Below the pieces are notes generated by a model. That model saw only the letters and a program-made list of their open reading frames with translations. It did no database searches and was not told where the DNA came from. 64,000 nt of DNA, taken from contig PGZM01000007.1 in NCBI GenBank assembly GCA_002841395.1, positions 1 to 64,000 on the forward strand, given 5' to 3'. Position numbers and translations under genes: made by a program. Origin of the DNA: Firmicutes bacterium HGW-Firmicutes-9 (lineage in GTDB: Bacteria; Bacillota; Clostridia; Christensenellales; CAG-138). Positions 49,275 through 57,521 of this stretch are shown piece after piece; position 1 is the first letter of the stretch, and each line of letters opens with the position of its first letter.

Positions 49275-50414
49275 TTAGAAGTTGTAGTTTGCAACGTTCT
49301 CCGCGGTGAAGACGACGCGCTCCGGCAGAAGCACGACGCCGTTGTTCATGTCAGGCGTGGTTGCGCCGGGCACGAGAGCATCGTTGGGAACGATCGAGCA
49401 ATCGCCGATGCCAGGAACGGTGATTGTGTCGCCAGCTTTGACAGTGTTGCCAGCTGCGAGGTAAGCTGCGAAGTAGCAGCCCAACGCGCCCTGGATACCG
49501 CAATCCCACAGACCCCACTGTTCAAGGATACCAGCGTTGAGGTAAGCGGTCATGCCGGACGGTGTGCAGAAGCCGGTGATGGTGATGTCATCCTTGGTCA
49601 GACCCTTGTTCTGTGCAGCCTGGCACTGGCCGGGCAGCGCAGTGGAGTCGTTGCAGATGATCAGGTCGATATCGGAGTATGCATCAAGGATGGATTCGCC
49701 GATGGAGACGGATTTCTGGGAATCCTGCTCCGAGTAGAACGGACCGCCGACGGCAACCCAGTTCGGGAACTTTTCTTTGATGTACGCTTCACCGGCGACA
49801 TACCAGCTGTTCTGGTCGGCGACGGCTGCCTGTGAGTAATGCCACGCATACTTAATCGTGCCGTTGACATCCTTGCCACGGTTGGTCAGAGCATCCGCGC
49901 CCATGTCGACCAGCATCGTGCCGAGGATTTCCGGCGTGCCCTGAGAGACCATCAGAGAACGCGCGTCAGCCGAAACGTCGGAGTCCCACGTGGTGACGAC
50001 GATACCGGCATCAATGGCTTCCTTCAGCTTCTCGTCGAGCGCTTTTGCGTCAACAGAGGAGATGGAGATCGCGTCAACGCCTGCGTCCATGGCCTGCTGA
50101 ATGACTTCCAGCTGGTCGGTGACGGAAGCAGTCGCGCTGCCCATGTACTTCACGGTGATGCCCCACTCTGCGGCATACTTCTGCGCGCCGGCATTTGCGG
50201 CTTCGAAGAAGGAGTTGCCCGTGAGTTTCGGGATAAATGCGACCGTCAGGCCGGCGATGTCTTTTACGCCGGTGTCGGCTGCCGCTTCGGTGGCGGGAGC
50301 GGCTTCTGTGGTGGTGTCTGCAGCGGGTTCAGTTGCGGCGGGCGCGGCGGGCGCGCAGCCGATTGCCGTAATCAACATTGCGGCAACGAGCAGGAACGTC
50401 AGAATCTTTTTCAT
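49275..50414 (-). CDS. lsrB: AI-2 binding lipoprotein LsrB
   Basis: 379 residues. A lipoprotein signal (TAIGCAP, Cys near 20) is followed by a Thr/Ala/Pro linker and a two-lobe sugar-binding fold. The match to LsrB is strong: VAFIPKLTGNSFFE, VTTWDSDVSADARS, QGTPEILGTMLVDM, VADQNSW, GLWDCGIQG and VVLLPERVVF. Of the AI-2 contacts known from Salmonella LsrB, the equivalents of Lys35, Asp116, Asp166, Gln167 and Pro220 are seen; the Ala222 position appears to be Gln (ALPGQCQ). It captures AI-2 outside the cell and passes it to LsrACD. GGAGGAAAGAAC precedes the ATG. Last gene of lsrACDB; the 118-base gap before it may allow separate control. Confidence 0.92.
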   Translation of the reverse strand: MKKILTFLLVAAMLITAIGCAPAAPAATEPAADTTTEAAPATEAAADTGVKDIAGLTVAFIPKLTGNSFFEAANAGAQKYAAEWGITVKYMGSATASVTDQLEVIQQAMDAGVDAISISSVDAKALDEKLKEAIDAGIVVTTWDSDVSADARSLMVSQGTPEILGTMLVDMGADALTNRGKDVNGTIKYAWHYSQAAVADQNSWYVAGEAYIKEKFPNWVAVGGPFYSEQDSQKSVSIGESILDAYSDIDLIICNDSTALPGQCQAAQNKGLTKDDITITGFCTPSGMTAYLNAGILEQWGLWDCGIQGALGCYFAAYLAAGNTVKAGDTITVPGIGDCSIVPNDALVPGATTPDMNNGVVLLPERVVFTAENVANYNF

Positions 50415-50532
50415 GTTCTTTCCTCCACTTTTTTATTTTCAAGGCGTTCGCCTCAAAATCATATTGAGTATTCGGAGCCGTTATGATTTCTTCCGGTCGT
50501 TTCGCCTTAAAATCTGGTTGATACTCGCTTTG

Positions 50533-51609
50533 TTATTTGGGAACTGCGCAGTCTTTTTCTTTGCGACGGAACACCGGGCGCTTACCCTGCGCAAAGTAGG
50601 CGCGAAGCGCGACGACGACCACCAGCATGATGCCGATCGGAAGGTCGAGGTTCTGGTTGCTGATGCCGAAGCAGAGCGGCAGGCCATAGCGCAGGATGCA
50701 GATGATGATTGCCGCGAGCGCCGTACCCGTGATGCTTCCCTTGCCGCCCGTCGAGAGCGTACCGCCCAACACGACCGCGGTGATGATGGAAAGCGTGAAT
50801 GTTGAACCAAGGTTGTATTTTGCCGAGTCTACGTTTGCCGTGAGCAGCACGCCCGCAATCGCGGCGCCGATGCCGGTGAGGATGTAGGTGCTCATGATAA
50901 TCCAGCGGCTATTGATGCCGGAGTATTCCGCGGCCTGGCGGTTGACGCCGACGAGGAACACGCGCCTGCCATAGCGGGACTTGTGTAGCATCAGATAGGT
51001 GATCACGATAAGCGCAACATAGATGATGATCTGAATCGGAATCAGGTCGAATACCAGCATCTTGCCCAGCGCACGGAAGGAGATGAACTCGCCCAGCTCG
51101 TTCTTACCCGGGAAACCGCTGATGCCTTGATAGGCGGGCGTTTTGGAAAGCCCGGAGATCAACAGCGCAAGTCCCGAGAAGAGGAAGCTGCCGCCGAGGG
51201 TGACGACCATCGGCTGGACGCCGCAGTAGGCGACGAAGAAGCCGGAGAGCGCGCCGCAGATGCCTGCGGTTACGATGGCGAGCAGAACGGCGGTCCAGAT
51301 ATTGAGTCCCGCGTCGCTCCAGAGCACGCCGATGACGATGGAGGTGAGTCCCACGATGGAGCTCGCCTGGATATCGATGCCGCCCGTGATCATGACGAAG
51401 GTGACGAACAGCGAGATAATGCAAATGCTGATGAAGTTCGTAATGCTCGAGAAGATCGAAGTAATACGGAAGAACTTCTCAAAGTTTGCCGCACCGAAGA
51501 TTGCAAACTCGGCCAGTAGGATCAGGAGGAGCACAAACTCCCATTTCTTCGTGAACTTTTTCAGTCCGTCTACAAAATTGGTTTTCAAGTTGACATTCCC
51601 TCCCATCAT
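50533..51609 (-). CDS. lsrD: AI-2 ABC transporter permease LsrD
   Basis: About 358 residues and 9-10 membrane helices of the ribose/AI-2 permease family (FVMITGGIDIQASSIVG, GVQPMVVTLGGSFLFSGLAL, RQAAEYSGINSRWI, VVLGGTLSTGGKGSITGT). The charged N-terminal stretch and cytoplasmic C-terminus are normal. The ATG at 51609 overlaps the lsrC stop, but a TTG at 51588 has a much better site (GGGAGGG nine bases upstream), so the true start may be seven codons later. It forms the membrane channel with LsrC. Confidence 0.88.
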   Translation of the reverse strand: MMGGNVNLKTNFVDGLKKFTKKWEFVLLLILLAEFAIFGAANFEKFFRITSIFSSITNFISICIISLFVTFVMITGGIDIQASSIVGLTSIVIGVLWSDAGLNIWTAVLLAIVTAGICGALSGFFVAYCGVQPMVVTLGGSFLFSGLALLISGLSKTPAYQGISGFPGKNELGEFISFRALGKMLVFDLIPIQIIIYVALIVITYLMLHKSRYGRRVFLVGVNRQAAEYSGINSRWIIMSTYILTGIGAAIAGVLLTANVDSAKYNLGSTFTLSIITAVVLGGTLSTGGKGSITGTALAAIIICILRYGLPLCFGISNQNLDLPIGIMLVVVVALRAYFAQGKRPVFRRKEKDCAVPK

Positions 51610-52604
51610 CTGGCGGAGCCTGAAGCTCTCGCTACAAGCCGTTCGCGCCGTGCCGCTTCTGCCGAGCGCCGCTGCATCAAAGCATCGACGACGACGATGG
51701 TGATGAGCATGACACCTTTGATGGTGTTATCAAAGTCCGAAGACAATCCGATGAAGACGAGCAGGCGGCTGATGGTCGACATGATGACCGCGCCGATTGC
51801 AGCGCCGGCGATGTTGCCGAGACCGCCCGAGAGGCTGATGCCGCCGAGCACGCACGCCGCGATGGCGGACATTTCGTATCCCGCTCCGGCCACGATGTTC
51901 ACCTGACCGTATTTGGAAGCAAACGCCACGCCGGAGATTGCCGCGAAGATGCCGCAGAGCACATAGGCCACGATCTTGGTCGCGGTCACCGGAATACCGA
52001 TGAGCGTCGCACCGCCGACATTGTCTCCAACCGCGATGAAATATTTGCCGGAGCGCGTCTGCGTCAACAACAGGTGTGTGATGATTACGATCACCAACAC
52101 GATCGTGTAATAGATCGTGATCTGCCCAAACAGCGTCTGGCTGCCGAAGTTCGTAAACGAGCCAGCGAAGTTTTCGGTGGTCTTGCCGCCGGAGAAGACG
52201 TAAACCAGTCCGCGGACGATGCCCGTCGTGCCCAGCGTAAAGATTAAGGAAGGAACGCCCAGCACCGCCACGCCGTAACCGTTGACCAAGCCGATCAACA
52301 GACCAATGATGATGCTGTATACGATCATCAGTGCCCAGCTCTCCCCGCGCTGCGCAAGCATGCCGGCTATTGCGGCGGCGAGGCCCATCGTGGAACCGAT
52401 CGAGACGTCAATTTCACCCGTCATGATGACGAACGCGACGCCGACGGCGAGGAGCGTGAACACCACGCTGCTGTTGAAGCACTCGATGATATTAGAATAG
52501 GTAAAGAAATCCGGGTTGATCAAGCCGGTGATGATGAACATCACCGCGAGGAACGCGAGGCTGGAGAGCCACCGTACCTTTAGAATCGACTTAAGCATTC
52601 TCAT
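51606..52604 (-). CDS. lsrC: AI-2 ABC transporter permease LsrC
   Basis: 332 residues with about nine helices. Motifs of the family: FVIMTGEIDVSIGSTMGLAA, GVPSLIFTLGTTGIVRGLVY, and VLGGISLSGGLGNIAGA (cytoplasmic EAA-like loop). It overlaps lsrA by four bases (ATGA) and its stop overlaps lsrD. It pairs with LsrD to form the pore for AI-2. Confidence 0.9.
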   Translation of the reverse strand: MRMLKSILKVRWLSSLAFLAVMFIITGLINPDFFTYSNIIECFNSSVVFTLLAVGVAFVIMTGEIDVSIGSTMGLAAAIAGMLAQRGESWALMIVYSIIIGLLIGLVNGYGVAVLGVPSLIFTLGTTGIVRGLVYVFSGGKTTENFAGSFTNFGSQTLFGQITIYYTIVLVIVIITHLLLTQTRSGKYFIAVGDNVGGATLIGIPVTATKIVAYVLCGIFAAISGVAFASKYGQVNIVAGAGYEMSAIAACVLGGISLSGGLGNIAGAAIGAVIMSTISRLLVFIGLSSDFDNTIKGVMLITIVVVDALMQRRSAEAARRERLVARASGSAR

Positions 52605-54166
52605 TGTTCGTGCGCTTCTCCTTCCATATGCAGGCCAAAGGACGAAGCCGTCAGGTTATCCTGCGTAATATCCTTCTTCCAGAACTCCGCGTTGATGCTG
52701 CCCTGGGATACCGTCACCGCGCGATCCGCAAGCTCGATGATTTCTTCCATATCGGAGGAGATGATCAAAATCGCGACGCCCGTTTCACGCAAGCCGCGGA
52801 TAATGCCGTAGACATCGCGACGGGCAGCGGCGTCGATGCCGCGCGTCGGTTCGTCGAGAATGACGAGCTTGGGCTTGGTGGAAAGCGAGCGGCCGATGAC
52901 GACCTTTTGCTGGTTTCCGCCGGAGAGGCTGCCCGCGAGTTGTTCCTGTCCCGCAATTTTGATGCGGAAACTGTCCACAAACTCCTGCGTGATGGTCTGC
53001 TCCACTTTCGGCTTGAGGAAAAGCTTGCCGAGGCGGCGATCTTCTAAAAGCGCGGAGGTTGTATTCGCCGTAATGTTGCTAATTTTAAATAATCCGTGAT
53101 TATGCCGGTCTTCGGGCACATAATTAATACCCGCTTGCAGCACTTTTTTGGTAGAATAACCAGTGATGTCTTTGCCGTCCAGTAAGACCTTGCCTTGCAG
53201 GATCTTATCGCGGCCGAAGATGGTGCTCACAAGCTCCGTGCGCCCTGCGCCGACGACGCCCGCGACGCCGAGGATTTCGCCCGGATACACCTTGAGCGAG
53301 ATATCGTTGAACCCGTGGCCGCTGACATGCTGCAGCTCGAAGACGGGCTCTGTGTTTGCATAATCGATCGCGGCGCCTTCCGTCAGTTGCGCGGCCTTTT
53401 GCACCGAACCCGGCGGCAGCAGTCCCTGCACCAGCATCTCGTGGTTGAAATCCGAGACCGGGCCGTGCAGTGTGATGATTCCGTCGCGCATGATGGACAC
53501 ATGTGTCGCGATATCGAACACCTCCGAGAGGCGGTGTGTAATATAGATGATACCAATGCCCTTCTGGCGGAGCTCCTGCACGATGCGGAAGAAGCTTTCG
53601 ACCTCGTCAAACGTGAGCGCGGAGGTCGGTTCGTCCAGAATCAGGATCTTTGCGTTACGAAGAAGACCGCGGATGATCTCGACCAATGTCTGTTCCGCAA
53701 TCGAGAGCGTGCTGGCTTTGCGGTTGAGGTCAAACTTCCAGCCGATCTCGTCGATGACGCCCTTCAAGCGCGCACGCAGCTGCTGCTTGCGCTCCTGAAA
53801 TCCCATGGTGATGTTCTCTTCGATGGTCATGTTCGGGAACAGCATCGGTTCCTGCGGCACCATATAGATGCCGGAAGCGAGCGCGACCGAAGCCTTGGTC
53901 AGGTGCGTCAGGCAGCCGTTGACGTAGATTTTTCCGTCGTCCGGCTGATAGATGCCCATGATGATCTTCATTAGCGTGCTTTTTCCCGCGCCATTGCCGC
54001 CGATGAGCGCAAGCACTTCCCCGCCGTTTAGGTCGAGGTCGATTTGCTTGAGCACGGCGTTGGTGCCGAACGATTTCGTGACACCTCTCACGCTGAGCAG
54101 CTTATTCGGTTCGCCGGTTGGTGCCGCGGACAGAGTGCTTGCCGCTTGAGAAACGTTGTTTGCCAT
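52601..54166 (-). CDS. lsrA: AI-2 ABC transporter ATPase LsrA (double ATPase)
   Basis: 521 residues with two fused ABC domains, as in sugar/AI-2 importers. Domain 1: Walker A GGNGAGKSTLMKI (~56), signature region LSIAEQTLVEI, Walker B ILILDEPTSAL. Domain 2: degenerate Walker A GVVGAGRTELVS (~315), good signature LSGGNQQKVVIGR, Walker B LVILDEPTRGID. The degenerate second P-loop is normal in this family. The ribosome site is GGGGGTT. First gene of the minus-strand operon, behind a long leader with three hairpins. Confidence 0.92.
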   Translation of the reverse strand: MANNVSQAASTLSAAPTGEPNKLLSVRGVTKSFGTNAVLKQIDLDLNGGEVLALIGGNGAGKSTLMKIIMGIYQPDDGKIYVNGCLTHLTKASVALASGIYMVPQEPMLFPNMTIEENITMGFQERKQQLRARLKGVIDEIGWKFDLNRKASTLSIAEQTLVEIIRGLLRNAKILILDEPTSALTFDEVESFFRIVQELRQKGIGIIYITHRLSEVFDIATHVSIMRDGIITLHGPVSDFNHEMLVQGLLPPGSVQKAAQLTEGAAIDYANTEPVFELQHVSGHGFNDISLKVYPGEILGVAGVVGAGRTELVSTIFGRDKILQGKVLLDGKDITGYSTKKVLQAGINYVPEDRHNHGLFKISNITANTTSALLEDRRLGKLFLKPKVEQTITQEFVDSFRIKIAGQEQLAGSLSGGNQQKVVIGRSLSTKPKLVILDEPTRGIDAAARRDVYGIIRGLRETGVAILIISSDMEEIIELADRAVTVSQGSINAEFWKKDITQDNLTASSFGLHMEGEAHEQ

Positions 54167-54185
54167 GAATTGAACCCCCGTTGTT

Positions 54186-54312
54186 GGCGCATCGCGCCGA
54201 AGAAGATGGAATAAAAGCTCTTTACCGGCGTCTCACGCCGTAGAAGAATATAAGGAATAGCGCAACTTCCTTGCCTGACGAATGTCGTCTTCACTCTCCG
54301 AAATCTTTCGGA
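54186..54312 (-). promoter_or_regulatory. three-hairpin leader of the lsrACDB mRNA
   Basis: The predicted transcript starts near 54417, giving a ~250-base leader. It contains three perfect short hairpins: TCCGAAA-GA-TTTCGGA (54297-54312), CGGCG-TGAGA-CGCCG (54226-54240) and GGCGC-GAT-GCGCC (54186-54198), the last 20 bases before the lsrA start. No T-run follows any of them, so translational or stability control is more likely than termination. Confidence 0.55.
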
Positions 54313-54423
54313 TTCGTTGATCGATATCCAATTGTTGCTCGTTTTGCTGCTTTCCTTTGAATGATCCACTTTCTGAAGGATTTGAACGATACATTTGTTT
54401 TGTGAATTTTCTTTTGTAACTTC

Positions 54424-54452
54424 ATGATACTTTGCCGTATATTGTTTGTCAA
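54424..54452 (-). promoter_or_regulatory. promoter of lsrACDB
   Basis: On the minus strand, TTGACA (54447-54452) and TATCAT (54424-54429) with a 17-base spacer. Confidence 0.82.
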
Positions 54453-54493
54453 CAAGATTTTTTGCAAATATCCGAATATTTCGCTTGTTGACA
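54447..54493. promoter_or_regulatory. shared lsr operator: inverted repeat containing both -35 boxes
   Basis: TGTCAACAAG (54447-54456) and CTTGTTGACA (54484-54493) form a perfect 10-bp inverted repeat. Each arm includes the -35 TTGACA of one divergent promoter. Between them lies an inner imperfect palindrome, AAATAT-CCGA-ATATTT (about 54465-54480). An LsrR tetramer bound here would block both promoters at once. Confidence 0.75.
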
Positions 54494-54516
54494 CGTCGAA
54501 TTCTTATTGATATAAT
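54488..54516 (+). promoter_or_regulatory. consensus promoter of lsrRK-cupin-lsrF
   Basis: TTGACA (54488-54493), a 17-base spacer and TATAAT (54511-54516): a perfect vegetative consensus, 61 bases before the lsrR start. Confidence 0.9.
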
Positions 54517-54577
54517 TCAGACAAGTAAAACTTTTTATTTCTTTTCTAACATTTGTATTCATAAGGCGGGACAACAT

Positions 54578-55510
54578 ATGTACGAAGACAATCTGCTTTT
54601 TAAAATCGCCTGGTATTACTATTTTGATAACATGACACAGCAGCAGATTTCCGATCGGCTTGGTATCTCGCGCATGAATGTCATCAAATTACTGAACAAA
54701 GCCAAGAGCCAGGGCATCGTACAGTTCCGCATCAAAACCGACGGCGAGAAGCGCATGAATGCCGAACATCTTCTGATGGAGAAGTACGGCCTGTCCGATG
54801 TGTTTGTGATTCCCTCCAACGGCGCTTCTTCCAATGAAGAGGTCGCAATCGCTGCGGTGCAGTACGTTCTCGCCAACATCACGCCTAACAGCTACATCAA
54901 TATCGGATACGGCGACACGATCTCGCGCATTGTGCGAAACCTGATCAACTCGATCGACAGCCACGTGTCTCTGGTCTCCCTCACGGGCGGCGTTTCATAC
55001 TATACGTCTTCCATCATTGCAGGCGCGCACAAGAGCGAATATTCCGGTCAAACCCCGGGCATCTACCTGATTCCTTCGCCCTTGATCGCATCCACACCCA
55101 GCATCGCAAAAGAATTTCTCAGCGACGAGTCCGTTAAGCAGATCATGAACATGACAAAGCTCGCGTCTATGACCATCGTCGGTATCGGCGCGGTTTCCGA
55201 ATCCGCCACCATCTTCAAGGACAACAAAATCAGCTCGACCGAACTGACGCTACTTCGCATGAACGGCGCGGTCGGCGATATTTTAAGCCAGTTCTACGAT
55301 AAGAACGGAAACATCGTGGAGTGCGACCTGCACGAGCGGTTGGTCACCACCAAGCTCGACGTGCTGAAATCCTACTCCAACGTCATCGGCGTCGCTGCTG
55401 GTGAAAGCAAGGTGGAGGCAATCCACGCGGCGCTGCTCGGCGGCTATCTCGACGTGCTCGTCACGGACGAGGACACGGCGCAGCTGCTGGCTGAAATCAA
55501 GTCTAAATAG
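54578..55510 (+). CDS. lsrR: SorC/DeoR-type repressor LsrR
   Basis: 310 residues from the ATG at 54578 (AAGGCGGGACAACAT). N-terminal helix-turn-helix: AWYYYFDNMTQQQISDRLGI, then SRMNVIKLLNKA (~8-45). The C-terminal sugar-phosphate-sensing domain of the SorC family holds NIGYGDTISRIVRNL, GGVSYYTSSI, GIGAVSES and the closing GVAAGESKVEAIHAALLGGY. LsrR represses lsr genes until phospho-AI-2 binds. It lies 14 bases before lsrK and within an operon with the AI-2 catabolic genes, facing its operator at 54447. Confidence 0.92.
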   Translation: MYEDNLLFKIAWYYYFDNMTQQQISDRLGISRMNVIKLLNKAKSQGIVQFRIKTDGEKRMNAEHLLMEKYGLSDVFVIPSNGASSNEEVAIAAVQYVLANITPNSYINIGYGDTISRIVRNLINSIDSHVSLVSLTGGVSYYTSSIIAGAHKSEYSGQTPGIYLIPSPLIASTPSIAKEFLSDESVKQIMNMTKLASMTIVGIGAVSESATIFKDNKISSTELTLLRMNGAVGDILSQFYDKNGNIVECDLHERLVTTKLDVLKSYSNVIGVAAGESKVEAIHAALLGGYLDVLVTDEDTAQLLAEIKSK

Positions 55511-55524
55511 TTGAGGTGAACCGA

Positions 55525-57087
55525 ATGGCACGTTATTTGATGGCGATCGACGCGGGCACCGGCAGTGTCCGTGCCGTCATATTTGATTTGGAGGGGCATC
55601 AGATCTCTGTTGAACAGCGCGAGTGGACGCATCTGGAAGACCCGCGCTTTCCCGGTTCCATGGACTTTGACGTCAAGCTGAACTTCCGGCTCGTTCTGGA
55701 ATGCGTCAGCGGGGCAATCAAAAAGGCAAACATCTCCGGCAGCGAGATCATGGCGATCTCGACCACCAGCATGCGCGAAGGCATCGTGCTATACGACCGC
55801 GAAGGCAATGAAATTTGGGCCTGCGCAAACGTAGACGCACGCGCCGGAAAAGAAGTCTCTCAATTGATGGAAATCCGCCCGAACATCGAGCGGGACATCT
55901 ACTCCATCTCCGGTCAAACATTCGCTCTCGGTGCGCTGCCGCGTATCCTTTGGGTGAAAAATAACCTGCCGGACGTTTACGAGAAGACCGCAGCGGTCAC
56001 CATGCTCAACGACTGGATCATCTATCGCATCAGCGGCGTGTTCGCGCTGGAACCCTCCAACGGTTCCACCACGGGCATGTTTGATCTCAAGACGCGTACA
56101 TGGGACCCGCAGATCGCCAAACAGTGCGGTCTGAAGGAAGATATCTATCCCCGCGTTTACGAGAGCGCAACGCCGGTCGGCACTGTCTGCAAAGAGTTTG
56201 CGGCGCTGACGGGACTTTCCGAACGCTGTCTCGTCGTTACCGGCGGCGGAGACGCGCAGCTCGGTTGTATCGGCGTAGGCGCCGTCAATCCCGGCCAGGC
56301 CTGCCTCTTCGGCGGCAGCTTCTGGCAAATGGAGTACAACGTAGACAAGCCCCTGACCGACAAAGATTGCCGCGTTCGCGTCAACTGTCATGCGGTCCCG
56401 GGCGTCTGGCAATACGAACTCATCGCATTCTTCCCCGGTCTTGTACTCCGCTGGTTTAGAGACGCATTCTGTCCGGATCTCAAACAGCTGGAGCAGCAGA
56501 CGGGACTCGACGCCTACTATCTGCTCGAGCGCGAAGCGCGGGAGGTTCCCGCGGGCTCCAATGGTATGATGTGTACGTTCTCCGACGCGATGAACTACAT
56601 CAGCTGGAAGCACGCGTCTCCCGGTTTTCTCAATTTCTCGCTCGACGCCGGAAAATTCAACCGCGGCGTGTTCTTCCATGCACTCATGGAAAACGCGGCG
56701 CTCGTCGCCCTCAACCACAAACAGATCGTGGAGTCCATCACCGGAAACAAGATGGACAGCATCCTCTTCGGTTCCGGCGCGTCGAAAAGCCCGATGTGGT
56801 GCTCGATTGTCGCCGATACGCTCGGCATTCCTGTCACCGTTCCGCGCGTCAAGGAGGCGACGGCGCTCGGCGCCGCGATCCTCGCCGGTGTTGGCGCAGG
56901 CGTCTACGGCAATCTGAACGAGACGGTTCAGCGACTCTGCACGCTGGACAAGACCTATGAACCGAACATGCAGAATCACGAAGTGTATCTGGAGCTCTTC
57001 GAGCGCTGGAAGACCGTCTATCGAAACCAGCTTGCGCTGGCCGATCAAGGCCTGACCAACCACATGTGGAAAGCTCCGGGTTTATAA
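55525..57087 (+). CDS. lsrK: autoinducer-2 kinase LsrK
   Basis: 520 residues of the FGGY kinase family. The ATG at 55525 follows GAGGTGAACCG. The N-terminal phosphate-binding motif is LMAIDAGTGSVRAVIFDLEG, almost as in enteric LsrK. TTSMREGIVLYD, NDWIIYRISG, GGGDAQLGCIGVGA and the C-terminal FGSGASKSPMWCSIVADTL, VTVPRVKEATALGAAI complete the two actin-like halves. It phosphorylates AI-2 at C5 in the cytosol, trapping it and producing the LsrR inducer. Confidence 0.94.
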   Translation: MARYLMAIDAGTGSVRAVIFDLEGHQISVEQREWTHLEDPRFPGSMDFDVKLNFRLVLECVSGAIKKANISGSEIMAISTTSMREGIVLYDREGNEIWACANVDARAGKEVSQLMEIRPNIERDIYSISGQTFALGALPRILWVKNNLPDVYEKTAAVTMLNDWIIYRISGVFALEPSNGSTTGMFDLKTRTWDPQIAKQCGLKEDIYPRVYESATPVGTVCKEFAALTGLSERCLVVTGGGDAQLGCIGVGAVNPGQACLFGGSFWQMEYNVDKPLTDKDCRVRVNCHAVPGVWQYELIAFFPGLVLRWFRDAFCPDLKQLEQQTGLDAYYLLEREAREVPAGSNGMMCTFSDAMNYISWKHASPGFLNFSLDAGKFNRGVFFHALMENAALVALNHKQIVESITGNKMDSILFGSGASKSPMWCSIVADTLGIPVTVPRVKEATALGAAILAGVGAGVYGNLNETVQRLCTLDKTYEPNMQNHEVYLELFERWKTVYRNQLALADQGLTNHMWKAPGL

Positions 57088-57169
57088 CGCTTGTCTGCGC
57101 GCCTGCCCAGAGGCGCAGACCAAAGTTGCCCGAAAAATGTATTAGAAAGCGAATCAGAGGTGTTGGAAC

Positions 57170-57502
57170 ATGTTTACTGTCAAAGAAACCGAAAAAGAAT
57201 ACCGCTTTGGGGACAGCGGCCCGAAATATCTGATGCGCGGCCCGCGCATCGGTTGCGGCGTCGTCGTGCTCAAGCCGGGGCAGGATTTTAAAGGCCATTA
57301 TCACAAGGTAATGGAGGAGAACTTCTTCTTATTAGAAGGTAAGCTGGACTTTTATATCGACGATCAGAAAGTCACCGTAGGAGAAGGAGAATTGATTCAC
57401 GTCGAGCCGAGCGAATCGCACTATCTGATCAACAACTATGATCAGCCCGCAAAAGCGGTCTTCATCCTCGGCCCGTATACCGACAACGACAAGTTTGAGT
57501 AA
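57170..57502 (+). CDS. small cupin-domain protein in the AI-2 operon
   Basis: 110 residues, a single cupin barrel. Metal-ligand pattern: HYHKVMEENFFLLEGKLDFY (HxH...E) and ESHYLIN (His in the second motif), with VGEGELIHVEPSE. AGAGGTGTTGGAAC precedes the ATG. It lies between lsrK and lsrF, where enteric operons have lsrF and lsrG; no LsrG-type (ABM-fold) gene is present in the window. It may carry out the phospho-AI-2 isomerisation done by LsrG, or an unrelated step. The family supports isomerase or dioxygenase chemistry but no specific reaction. Confidence 0.82.
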   Translation: MFTVKETEKEYRFGDSGPKYLMRGPRIGCGVVVLKPGQDFKGHYHKVMEENFFLLEGKLDFYIDDQKVTVGEGELIHVEPSESHYLINNYDQPAKAVFILGPYTDNDKFE

Positions 57503-57521
57503 CACTAGGAGGTAAGAACAC

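Noticed and set aside
48841-49278. Long plus-strand frame of about 145 codons
   Set aside because: It is translation of the 87/88-bp tandem repeat and AT-rich spacer, without ribosome site or protein-like composition.
50415-50532. Direct repeat GATTTTRAGGCGAA in the lsrD-lsrB gap as a regulatory element
   Set aside because: Two imperfect copies and a small GGCG/CGCC hairpin only; too little to support a function.
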